DNA of 64,000 nucleotides from assembly GCF_000150275.1 (NCBI RefSeq), contig NW_002060943.1, forward strand, positions 1,028,731 through 1,092,730, written 5' to 3'. A model generated the notes under the pieces. The model was not told the DNA's origin and searched no databases. It was given only the letters and a program-made list of their open reading frames with translations. The position numbers and the translations under genes were made by a program. Origin of the DNA: Trichoplax adhaerens. Lineage: Eukaryota > Placozoa > Uniplacotomia > Trichoplacea > Trichoplacidae. Shown here piece by piece: positions 49,616 through 62,800 of this stretch. Every line of letters starts with the position of its first letter. Position 1 is the first letter of the stretch.

Positions 49616-50873
49616 CACGACTTACGCTAAATCCGCCGAGAAATCCTATGGCGCATCTTGATTATTGATCAATGAATTATAGGCATCAAGTTACGGCTAA
49701 TGTTCATCGTTGATATCAATCCATAAACGGCCACATGTGTATAATTCTCAATGAATCAGTAACCTAGTATCAAAGTATTGTTCTATCATTGAATAAGCCA
49801 ATTTCTCAATCTAGCCATGAAATGGCATGGTATCATTGAATAGCGACATATTTTTATTTAGCCCACGACGCGCTTATAGATCAATTGTCCGATCAAAGCG
49901 GACACAACAAAATTGGCCTAGAAGAGAATATATGCCATTACTACTACGACTACTGCTGGCCTATAGAAAAGAAAATGCTTTATTTTATCCTCCTATTGTA
50001 CTGTCCATTTCTCTATTAAAGTAAATTCAAATGAATATGTCGAAAATATAAAGTATTGTTTCAACTTTGTGCCATGAGGACAAACTAGAATTTACTCCTC
50101 CTCTCCTTTGTCGGATTGTTACTGGTCAATGGATAGTGACCATATGAATATTATTTGCTTAGAATGCGGTAACCATGTTGAGTCATTTCCCTTCTAATTT
50201 TCCCATGGCTTAAGTGTCATCGGCATTCCATAGTCGAAAAATTAAGGTCGGTATTTATTTTGAAGTCTTTACTCTCTTGAACTTGATTGATAGTATCTAT
50301 TCTACAGCGCTGATCAGTCAAAAGGTTTGTCTTTTCATACAATCAATTAGCTTGATTAAATCAACTTTAACTCTTCTTGCAATGGATGCGTTGACCACTA
50401 AATTTGCCTGCTATCTTATTTCATCTGTAAATGATTGGATCTAAATTAATTTTACCTTCGACAATAATATCATCGCGTGGCGTCCATTGACCTTTGAAGC
50501 TACTTATCCATCGAGAAATTATTGCTAACTCTTACTCCAATTCATAACAAAGCCTTGAGTAAGATATTACGCGATCTTGATTCAAGGTATTGGCAGTAAT
50601 TTAAAGCTATTTATCGGATAAAATTAAATTCCATCATTTCTTTCTTTCTTTGCTCTATAGTAGACTAGCGGAGAATAGTGGTAGAGAAATTTGAAATTAA
50701 AGCATTATCCATAGAACCTATTTCAATAGTAGGAAAAATTCTTGACTTCTTCAACGTAGATCTCCACACACTACTTCAACGACATTGGAATAGAAAAAGA
50801 TTTGAATACGATTGGACTTGTTTAGTTTAGTCTCCTATGGGTATTACAGTAAAATGATATAAGCAAGAAAAAT

Positions 50874-53800
50874 ATGGCTGGAAATTGTCATTATTCGCTT
50901 TGCATTTCAATCTTGGTTTTTGTTACCCTTGGTAAGTTGGATATGAAATATTAAAAACCAAATCGTTATCCATAATAAGTGATGTCGTGATTCTTTTCCA
51001 ATCTAATGCCACCATTTATTCGACGTTGTTCCATTAGCAGAGACTGCTATTAACTTTTTTTAATTTGATTATGATAAATTGACCACAGTTGAGTCTAATT
51101 AAAGTCAATAGGTGAAGAAGAAATGATTCAATCCTGTTATACCATTGGAATTGAATCTTTTTCACCAGGCATCAGCATTCATTTTGCTAAAATAGACGAA
51201 ATCAAAAACTCCTAAAATGAAATCCATTTCAACCATGTGATGACATTGCCCGTATGATATAATCAATCGATTGAAAGCAGGCATAGATCCAAAGAGTTTA
51301 GCGCTTGAACATTTTTAAACTATTTATGAGGCAAATGATCCTTTCTTTTGACAACTTTTCCCATTTTATCCTCTTGCACGATATTAATTCTATGTCAAAT
51401 TGTTTGCTTAATACAATAATAATGAAAGAATAATTTCAATTTCCTCTATGCTGCTTTCTATCGCCATGACGAAAATTGTAGAATTTTCATCGTTTCCGTT
51501 ACATTCACTATTGATTGCCCCTTCCATTTTTGTTTTTACTGGAGTCATTTTTATTCTGGTTTAATGATGAACTCTGTCAAACTGTCAAGGCCATCCCTTA
51601 CAGGGGGGGGGGGGAAGATTGAACATGAAGGTTTAAAATGAGTATCTAATGGACTTTCTCTACCTCCACAACGTTTTGCTCAAATCTATTAGGATAGAAT
51701 GGAATAAACTGGAGGAAGGTTTAAAATGAGTATCTAATGGACTTTCTCTACCTCCACAATGCTTTACTTTGATCCATTGGGGTAGAATGGAATAAAATGG
51801 AGTACAATTTCATCTTGTTAGGCAAAACCTCTCAAGCTCAAAATGATCCTAATTCAAAATGTATCTCTCTATCCCCAATCTCCTATTTTAATCCATTCTG
51901 AGTAATAAATTACGTTTCTATAGTCGAACAACTCATCATTTTGGTTAGAACTTGTTTATTTCAAAGTCATCTTGTAATAGACCATTTTCTTGCTTCAATC
52001 TTTCAAGTTAATCCACTTTATAAAGGAAATTGAACAGGCATACGAATATGTTTCAAAATGGCATAGATCGAAACAGTTTAGTCTAAAACTATCCTTGTCT
52101 TCTCCTTCTTCCAATTCTCTAACCTACTCTACTTTGCGGAGTCCTTGAAACTGGCATACTGATGGAATCAGATGGTTCAATTAGGAGTATCTCTAACTTA
52201 GACAACCATGGATATCTGGCCTATTTCACTTTTTAAGCCTAAATTTATCATGGATTACCCTTTTGCCGTTTCTAATTTTCTAACCGAAGGCAATTGACGG
52301 AGTTGATTGAACTAGTAGACGGATCATAATTATAGGTACAAATTGAGAGTATTCTTGCTTTAGACGATCCTTGGTTGGCCTATTCCACTTTTAATCCTTT
52401 AACCTAGTTCATTTTAACCGGTAAACTGAAGTCTTATTGCAATGAAATCATCTAGACTGAAGTTTATTTAGTTTCTATGTCTCTAATACTCCTGGATAAT
52501 CGATTTTATAAAGTAAGCCCAAGTAGTAATAACAAGATCGCCAAGGCCGGAACTTGTTTGTTATTGGTTCGATAGGATTATCTATTCGATCCGTTTTGTC
52601 ACTAATCTCCTATCTTAATCCATTCCACATAGTAAATTGAACTTGATAGGTAATAAGATCGCCCTGGCAAGAACGAGCGGAACTGCTAGCCTTTTAAATC
52701 ATTACTGTATACTCAGAGCTCTTCTGCAATCAATCCCTAAGCTAATGTATTCCGTAGAGTAAGGATGACATGGCATGCAACGATCTTGACTCAACTTTAT
52801 TTAATTGAAATGATCCTAAAATAAATCAAAACTATCTTCCATCCCTTATCCTAAACTATTTGCTTGAGCTCATTCAACTGCATAGCATAGAGTAAAGTCT
52901 TCAAGATAAAATAAGCTTGTACATCCGCAGAATTGATGACGAATTTATTCTCTTTGCGTTCTTTCAGAATTATGCCATTTCTCCCTTCTTTCACCGTCTA
53001 TTTCCATTAATTAAAATGGCGTCTAGTAGGATGGTAGCAGTTCGTTCTATACTAAGCTAGATAGCTTAAAAGTATCACAAATTTAATCTGTTTTACCTTC
53101 CATTGCCTACTCTAGTCTATTTTGTTCAATTAACTGATCTGATAAAAAGTAAATCCCCTACATAAACCCGCTGTAGACTTACACTCTTTCAATTCATTCC
53201 TATCCATCCAAGACCAGCTGAAATTACAAACCCAATTCTTGATAAGTCAAATTTAGCCATCATTCTGGCTTCCAAATTATAACTTGGATCAAAATTGCTC
53301 GCTTTTAAAGCTATCCAACCCAATACAAAAATTGATTGGAAATAAATCATTAAGTTGAATCATTTTAAAGCAGACATATTGTTATTCCTTCTTTACATCT
53401 TTGACTTGCTAATGGCGAGAGAAAAATTGATCCTTCCCTATCGAAACGCTACATTCATTTTGGATTGTATGCTCTATTTTAACATCTAGAACTTTCGGAA
53501 TAGTTGAAATGATAGACAGATCAATCTATGTCTTCCTAATGTAGAATAAGACAGGTAAAATTTCGGACATGAATACAGATTGCACCTGTACCCAATTTGT
53601 AGACATGAGTGAAGAAAGGGAATGTGTTGATTATAGTTGCTGGGCAAATATAGAGATCAATCTAGTGATATGGGTTAAACTGTGAGCTATCCATTTATAT
53701 CCAATCTAGAGATTGAAATAAGAGACAGAGTAATATCCTCTTTTACAAAGAAGAGCAACTTTGAAAAGAACAACTGAAAAAAAAATACAGCCTAATCATT

Positions 53801-56800
53801 TCTAAATAGGTGCATGGATCTAATATTCTACAAGCTCAAATGGCGGAGATTTACCGTTTATTGACACTTCGGGCAGAGGATATCAAACACATACTCTATC
53901 GTAGTGATGGAATAGATGTTCAGAAGAATAATTAAAACGGAAAGAAAAGTATAAAAAAAGGATTTTGACTGATTAAACAAATATGACTCATAGATATCAA
54001 GATGAACGATAACATAAATTAACGTCCAATGGACTCGGTTTCAATTCGATCATCTAATCCAGCAATATGGTGGTGTAGTGACATTGCAAGATGTAGAATA
54101 AGATTTATTGACACATCAGGTTGCCATGATGCTAGTTTATTTGTAAACAGTTGCTCTTAGAATAACATTTAGCGTCCTACAAGCTTTTTACCGTTAATAG
54201 AAGGAGGCGATATTAGAAATAGATCACAGAAAGATAGTTAATGTTGCAATTATATTGCACCATGGTAATCAGCCATTTGATATATTACACTTTTTCCCCC
54301 TTTATTACTTTCAAAGTACTCCATAAAATCAATGCAGTTTACTGTATTATGATGGCAAGAGAATCGATTTGGATTTCAATACCTCTTAATTTGAATTTAA
54401 TTTCATTATATATTGTTTATAGCCAGGCAGCTGTGACTAAGCTCCTGATGTTTGCAGTTCTTTGATCGCAACTTAATCCTTGATTTTGACCTAATTAGAG
54501 GATATATATCCTCGGTCAGGGTATTGATTAATTGGCACTAAGCCATTTCTTCTCGACAAACTTGCTAACTCTAAATCAACTGTCTCTTGTTTATATTTCT
54601 TTCCAATATTTTTCAAATCGATTGAAAATAGTTTTACAAAGTATCCTTGAAAGATGGCCATGTCAGACATGAAGACCACTTTTTCTTGCTAAAAGCCAAT
54701 ATCTCACGCAACATTTTGCAAAGCATTTTCCTCTTATAAACGTATGGGTATTTTTAGAGTGGATAGTATAATGCATAGAGTATTCTAAAAAGAAAGCCAT
54801 ATCAGAAATGGACATTACTTTTTATGGCTTAAAGCCTTTACCTAAGATATCATTTTGCGATGCACTTTCCTCGTACACACATACCAATACTTCCGGATTG
54901 GATAGTATAGTGCATAGAGTATTCCTGAAAGAGAGCCATGTCAGAAATCAACATTGCTTTTTATTGCTTAAAGCTAATAGTTTGTATACCATTTTGATAT
55001 ATAATTCCCTCTACTATGCATACGAAATATTTCCACATCGGGTGAGGTAGTGCATGGCGTATTTTTGAAAGATAGCCATCTTGGAAATGAAGATTACCTT
55101 CTATCGCTTTAAGCCAATATCTCCTGTATCATTTTGCTACGCAATTTTTCTCTTATAATTATACGAGTACCTCTAATTAATGGATCTGATAGGATGAGAA
55201 AAGACTTACGATATCCTATTCGATGATGATAGAAAAATGACTACCTACGTTAATTTAATCAATACTCAATATCAAGATAGATTTTAATATGTTCTCATAG
55301 CAGTATTCTATTCCTTGACTTGTCGATATTGAGAGTAGAGGGAAGAACGATACAGGCCTGCAATGAGACCTTATACAATAACGATAAAAGAGAAAATCAA
55401 CATTACTTTTATTATTGAAATCCGTTAATCATAGCAGACTTTTATTCGTTTGAAAGCAGCCATTTCCCCTCATACTCGACAATTTAATATCGTATTCTAT
55501 ATATATTATGGCAGCCTTTGATCTTTTTATTGCCCAATATCTTGCCTAAAACTCGAATAGTTCAATAATTAAGATAGTAAAAAGGAGCTTTACCACCTAC
55601 AACTTGCAATCCATAATTATCAAAACAATCAAGATAATAGTTGATTAAAATCATCATCCATCATGCTAGAAATGGAATCGTTTAATAACGCTTTTACGTA
55701 GTCTACTCTAACATATTAGTATTATTAACCTATCGAAGTAAGTACAAAAGCTTTACAATATATTCTCCAAATAGTACTTTTAAAAGGAAATATAGAAAAA
55801 TTTTCTTGACAGAAGAAAGAGGAAATGTCATGATGGCTTTTATCGCCTGTCTTTGACCAGAAGGTAAACAGTTTTAAACAAGGCCGATTCCTTCATAAAT
55901 TGATATAGAACAATGTATACTGTTCGTAATTGCTGATAAACTAAATGATCCTAACTTTTTTTTCACTGCAAGGCACCTTTATTGCTACAGTACCTTATAA
56001 ATTGCTGTATACTATGACAGGATTATTTTTATTACTAGTACTTTAGCTAAAAGCTATTTATAAATAAATAGCAGATACCAATAACATCTCATCTCATAGT
56101 TATTTGAGCGATTATTGATAGATCAATATTTAGTAAAAAAATAACTATAGAGAAAAATATCGCGATCGAGATAGTATTACTTTCATTACTGCTACTTTAA
56201 CTAAAAGAACTATATATAAATGAATAGCTTTATCCGATCTCATCTTACAGTTATATGCGCTCTTAAACTATATTATGAAGAAACGTATAGACAGCGAGGC
56301 AGAGTTACTTTTATTGCCAATACTATAGCTAAAATTATTTGTAACTAAGTAACAGATACCAATAACTTTATCCTACCTCATCTTATAGTTATTTGTGCGA
56401 TTATTGATAAATCAATCTTTAGTAAAAATAAACTATAGAGAAAAGCATCACGATCGAGACAGAATTACTTTAGGTACTAGCACTTTAGCTAAAGAACGAC
56501 TTATAAACGAATAACTTTATCCCGTCTCATCTTATACTTATTGGCTCTATAACAACGGATAGATTAATTTTATAGCGTTCGGTAATAATAAACTACGTGT
56601 ATATAGAAAATCATAGAGAGCGAGACAGGATTACTTTTATTACCAATACTTTAGCTAAAAGCTATTTATAAATGAATAACTTGATCTTGTCACATCTTAT
56701 ACCGGTAGCTATTTGCGCCATGATTAATAGATCAATTTTATAATGTTTAGTAAAATAAACTTTGGAGAAAGCATCAACATCGAGACAGGAATTCTTTTAT

Positions 56801-59800
56801 TATTATTACATTAGCTAAAAACTAAATACAAGAGAATAACTTTATCCTATCTCATCTCATAGTTATTTGCCTCATTATTGATGGATCAATTTTATATAGT
56901 TTGGTAAAATAACGATCGAAATCTAAGTAATAATATATCTAAATAAAGATTAAAGATTGCTCAAAGAAATAATATTTACTGATGGAATTAGTAGTACAAA
57001 AGAAAAATTTTGAACCGCATATTTACTCAAATAATTAAAAAAAATTATTTTTGGACTATATTACTGACAATTGACTATAAATCCTTATGAAAAAAGCACG
57101 TTTTAAATCACTTTTAATTCGATCAGCAATTCTTAGCGAAAGCCAATGTTCACATTTGCTAGTGAAACTCTTATTACTATGAAGAGTAAGAGTGTGGTTT
57201 TATTTTTTCCATGAACAAAGTCAAAAGTATTTCGATTATAGAGTGTTATTCTATTCAAGCTATTGTGACGAAATTTTCATCAATTTAAAGCATACATTTA
57301 AGAATTATTCCTATAGCTAATATGAGAAGGCATTTGCATGCCATACAAGAAAGGCTTCCAATGCAATTTATTCGCTCAACTAAAGCCAAAAGTCTTTTCA
57401 TGATGAATTTAGAATTCAGTTTAATTTCTATAAAAAAAATACTTTACGCTTTCGATATTGCAAATAGAACACAATACTTCAACAATATTTCGATTTGATT
57501 CTTTTTTCACCTCTTCTGGGAAAAATATATGAACAACAATTGACAACATTGCTTTACCTTTTAGATTTTAATTTGAGGATTCAAATAAAAGAAAGTGATC
57601 ACAATGCTACTTATGATTGATTATATATATATATAAAAACAGCTGATTGGAATGACAAAATGAATAATATTGGCCAAGATCATATCTATAAGGGCTTTAT
57701 AATGTCATTTATAGCTATAGCGTCTTTCATTTTACCATCACTAATTATTATCGATTTTATAAAACTGGACGGAAATTTAGCCACATACGAGTAGAATGTT
57801 GACTATATTTCCTTAATTATAGGGCCATAAATTAGCTCGTAATAAATTTTATACAATAAATGTCAACTGAAGCTTCTTCTTTCCTTGGATATTTCCATAC
57901 CGTTACTACAGTATTCCTGTTATGATTCATAAATACAAAAATTACCTCATTACTTTCATATCGTTTATCAGCGCTTTATATTAGGTACTTCCAGCTTATT
58001 TTGATATTGAAATCTCTAATTTATTATCGCAAGGATCACTAAACAGGACATCTAAGTTGACTAACGTTATCTAACTAGGAAATTAGGGCAGTATATTGAT
58101 CTAGAACAGACAAACTATCTGTATTACAGGATTCCGATTTTATCCCATACCTAGATAGAATTGAATTTCAATCTTGAATTATGCTACACTGTATGAACAA
58201 ACGAATACTAGCAGTACAATGATCTAGGGTAGATAAATCATCTATGGTTGCAAGAGTATAATCTTATTCCACGCCTAAGCGGAATATAATTTCTATCTCA
58301 ACTCATATTATAAGAACAAGGAATAGCTCGATTTAATTCCAAGCCTGGGTAGAATTGAATTTATCCCTTGATTTATATTTTGTATGAAAAAGGAAATAGC
58401 AGCAGCATACTGATCTAGGACAAACAAATCGTCTATATTACAGGAATATGATTTTTATTCCATACCTGGGTTGAATCGAATTTCTACCTTGACTAATATT
58501 ATATAAGTGATAAAATGATGGAAGTAGATTGATCAAGGACAGATAAACTACCTGTAATCATAGATAAAGTCGAATTTCTACCTTAATAAATATTATACGT
58601 ACAAGGAAACAATCGCTGTATTTAAATCAAGAACACGCAAAATATATATGCATTATGGGGCTGAAATCTTATTCTAAGTCTAGATAGAATCTAATTTTTG
58701 TCGTGACAAACATCTTTTTAACGTATTTGATGTACGGTAGTTGAGTTAATCTTGATAATATTATCGTCATTAGATTTGTAATGAATATTGTATATAAGAG
58801 TATAAAATGTCAGAAATAGATTATAATTAAGCATTATTCACTCTATTCTTTAATAGCTATCCAATGCTGGCTAGTTCCTGTTCATGGCCTAACTAAAATA
58901 TCCAAAAGAGCTACGGATAAGGTAGCTTTTGTTGAAGCTCCTGTTAATACAAGCACTACTCTAACTTGCCACCCTCGTACAATTGAGCCTCCATATTTAA
59001 TATCATGGAGAAAAGAAAACAGTATCAATGCTGAATTTTATATCATCGTCAACTCCAATAATAATGCTAATTCACCATATGTAGCAATCGACTATCAAGG
59101 CAGAGTTATTCTAGCAGACTATGCTTCATTAACTATTAAACGGTTAAAGCGAGAAGATACAGGTCTATGGGAATGTTTAACTGCTCCTATTCGCAACGGT
59201 GTAGCCATTAATTCGCAGCAAGTCATTATCCGTGTTCAACTTCAAGTTGACGGTAAGTTACTGAATTAATATTTATTTACCAGCGATTTATCTACTGTTT
59301 ACTGCAACGCATCTTAATCAGTCATTTCTTTCGATACAAAATGTTAAATTTAACAGTTTAACGTATTGTTATTGGATATAAAATGGCAGGGATTTAATTA
59401 TAAATATACCGAAACGTTCTTGCATGCACCTTCCAAGTGATATTGATTTCACTAATTGCAGTAGTCGTAAGTTTTGGAATGATCGATTCTTAAGGACCAG
59501 CGTCAAATATGGCGATTTCTTGATAGTAACCAACTCCTCTTATCGGATGGAATCCCTACATGACTATATGTTATAACACTTTTGAACTACTGGCTGTCAA
59601 GCAGAAAAACAAAATTTTGCTAGTGCAATTGATTGTAGTTCATAGTTATCCATATAGCATCTAGTTAGGATAGTCTGCGAACAGATATCTTATTCATTTT
59701 TACTTTGCTATATCCATAGACCCTTTTCATAGGTGTTGCATTAGATCTCATATGTACTTTTGACAGCATCACAAGTTTTTAAAACTATACAAATATCATT

Positions 59801-62800
59801 GATCATTAAAGGCTTCAAACCATTTAAAACATAAGATGAACTGCACGCAGAATTGTTTTATAGTCCATAGCCATTCGTATAGCTTCACAACCTAATCGGT
59901 GAACTAATGTAAAATAATATTTTTGTTCCATAACATAGTACCTCCAACGGTATCTGTCGGTCAAGCAATTATTTATAGTAGTCTATCTACGACCATAACT
60001 TTAAAATGTTTTATTGATGGCGTACCTGATCCAAACACTGCTTGGTGGAAGAAGAATGATCAGTTGCCTTCTGGACGCTATAGCATCGATTCTGGACAGA
60101 TGCAAGTTTTCAATTTAATTCAACAAGATTATGGAATCTATGTCTGTTCTGCAAATAATTTACTAGGAACTGCATCAGGAGAAATACTGGTATTGCCACC
60201 AGGTAAACTCAATTTAAAATACATAATAAATACTAGTGCGCAGACCTATGATAATTCTAATAATGAAATACCCTTTTAGCCGAAATAAAATTTAAAAACT
60301 TGATTGTAATAAACTGGTTCATTTGATATATGCTATCAATATAATATTCAGTTTGAGTTTCCTAATAACCATAGTGAAGGAATAATTATAGTGAATGCTA
60401 TAAATATTCAGAGAGTAGGCTACTTAGTTTTAATTGACTCTGAATTGCTATTATTTATCAAGGTAATCATACAGTGGTAGAAAATCACTTTACAGCGGTA
60501 GAAGGCGGCTGGGTTACTATAAATTGCCCGATTAGTGTCCAAAAAATAACCGAAAATATAATTTGGACATTTCAACAGTCTAATTTCGATATAACAACTT
60601 TTAATCGCTTCGAAAAATTAACAAATGGCAGCTTATTGATCAAAGGAATATTGCAGAAAGATTCTGGAATGTTTAGCTGCAGTATTCGCCTGTCAGATAC
60701 TTTTCAGACTCGATTTCTGCCTCAAGTGAAAGCTACAGTTAACGTGATGTGTAAGTTATTGATGTATTTAGCTAACCATAAGCTCTTTGGTGATCTAAAA
60801 TACCAAAGTTGATTTGTAACGAAAACTAAATATAAAAGTAAACACGCATCTACGATATAAAAATCAATAATGAATTGATATACGATAGAGAAACGTCTTG
60901 ATGATTTTTTGCTATGAGACTTAATGATGTGTTGGTAATATGCGATTGCTACAAATTAATAAAATATCAAAGATGTCTATGGTAAAGTTTACATCTGTGA
61001 TGAAAAGCTTTGGCTTCAAATCTTATTAGTGACCAAATCAATACAAGAATCCATAATCAAGATATAGAATAAATTCAGAATTAACTTTCAAGTTCAGAAT
61101 CAAGATTTAATAAGCGTATTATTATCGTACTCAAACCTTCTGTTTCTTATTTTTTAGTCCCACCTAGAATTATCAATGCTCCTTCAACTGTATTAGCTTC
61201 CATTGGATATAGCAAAATCTTACCCTGTCAAGTGGAAGCTAATCCAAATATTACTTCATTAAAGTGGTCTCAAAATGGTGTTGAAATATCATCTTCTTCA
61301 AGATATACACTTCTTGCCAATGGAAATTTAAGAATTGATGCGGTACAACCTCAAGACGCTAATAGCTTTAGTTGTAAAGCAGAAAATGCTATTGATGTAA
61401 CAACACATACTATGCGATTACGTCTAGTTGGTAAGTTCTAATCGTCATCTATGTTATCGACTTCTACAAATTAGTTATTTCTATCTAAGGCCATTAAACT
61501 CTATCTAAAAGATCTGTCACAATGTTATTCTTCTAAAAGCCATATTTCCTATATCATCTAACCTACTAGATCCACCACAGTTTTTACAAGTACCTCCACC
61601 ATCTATTCGAAGCGATCTTGGAAAAAGAGTTATTCTGAGATGTACAGTTAAAAGTCAAAGTGCAGTAGTTATCAATTGGAAAAAGGCTAGCCTTGGCATT
61701 GTTAGCAATAGCAACAGAACTATCGTTGTTGATGGTATCCTGACCATCTTCACTGTTGATCAACGTGATAGTGGCAGCTATACTTGCACTGCTAACAATG
61801 GTGCTGTTACTATTACTACCTCAACCCAGCTAGAAATATTATGTAAGTCCTAAAATTAATAATTACTACCTAAGGGGCGAAACAACTCCAATGCCTTATA
61901 GTTGCCATTGCATTTATGATCACTCCAAGTAGAATTAACAATTGTTACTACTGTATATCTTGTATGTGCCACTGCCCTATATCTAAGCAATAGCAATCTG
62001 GATATTACAATATCTTTCTGATCGATATCGAATGTGCAGAATTATTATTTTCGATATCAAAAATATGACTGCTGGAAATTAGCTTCATACCAGTCAACGA
62101 GCGGATTAAAAAATGTTCTTATACTTACATACAGTATAACATACTATGAAGTTTTGGCTACTTTAGAATTCGGTATCTGTTGCTTATGAGCATGTATTAT
62201 CTCGCCATGATCCAGTTGTGGTTAAGATTAAAATACGTTCTCAAGCGCATATTTGCATACAGCATAATATACCATGAAGTTCTGGCTACTTTAAAATTAA
62301 TCTAGTACCTGCTGCTTATATAATGTACATGTATCATCTCGCAATGATCTTGTCATGGTGGAGGTTATAATATATTCTTACGTGTATACTAACATGCAGT
62401 ATAATATACAATGAAGTTCTATCTATATTAGAATTAACCCAGTACCTACTACCTGCAACACTGCTTATGAATGTAACGTCTCGCAATGATCTTGGAACGA
62501 TGGAGATTAATATATGTTCTCAGGCGAATACTTACATGTAGCATAATTTACTATGAAGTTTTAGCTACATTAGAATTTAATCCAGTACCTACAGCTTGTG
62601 AATTTATCATCTCGCAATGATCTTGTCATTCATTACAGAAATATAATAAACGCTAAATTCAGCTGATTGATTATCGCTTTAGTATTGGTTTTTAGGATGT
62701 GACCTTTAACTGAATAATCTACGCGTAATTTTATTCTCTTGCAGCTACTTTACGGCAAAATTGATACAGTAGACATAAAATATTGTTGAAAATATTAGCA

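Larger units (their letters stand above)
42539..50873. other. Gene-free interval with three tandem-repeat families
   Basis: No exon chain, conserved protein or RNA gene is visible in 8.3 kb between the giant receptor and the Ig/FN3 receptor. Short open frames (44994-45185, 47047-47388, 47805-47990, 49327-49572, 49827-50024, 50214-50444) mostly lie in or beside the tandem repeats and have no domains I recognise. Confidence 0.6.
50932..58856 (+). other. 7.9-kb first intron of the Ig/FN3 receptor gene
   Basis: Begins GTAAGT after the signal-peptide exon and ends ATTCTTTAATAG before the first Ig exon. No coding sequence is visible inside. It contains four tandem-repeat arrays (51.6, 54.6-55.2, 56.0-56.9 and 58.1-58.7 kb) and a run of 12 G. 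If exon 1 were wrong, this would be plain intergenic DNA. Confidence 0.65.

Noticed and set aside
54808-55050. An 80-residue open frame with apparent internal repeats
   Set aside because: It falls inside the 139-bp tandem array, and the related frames in the neighbouring units are interrupted.
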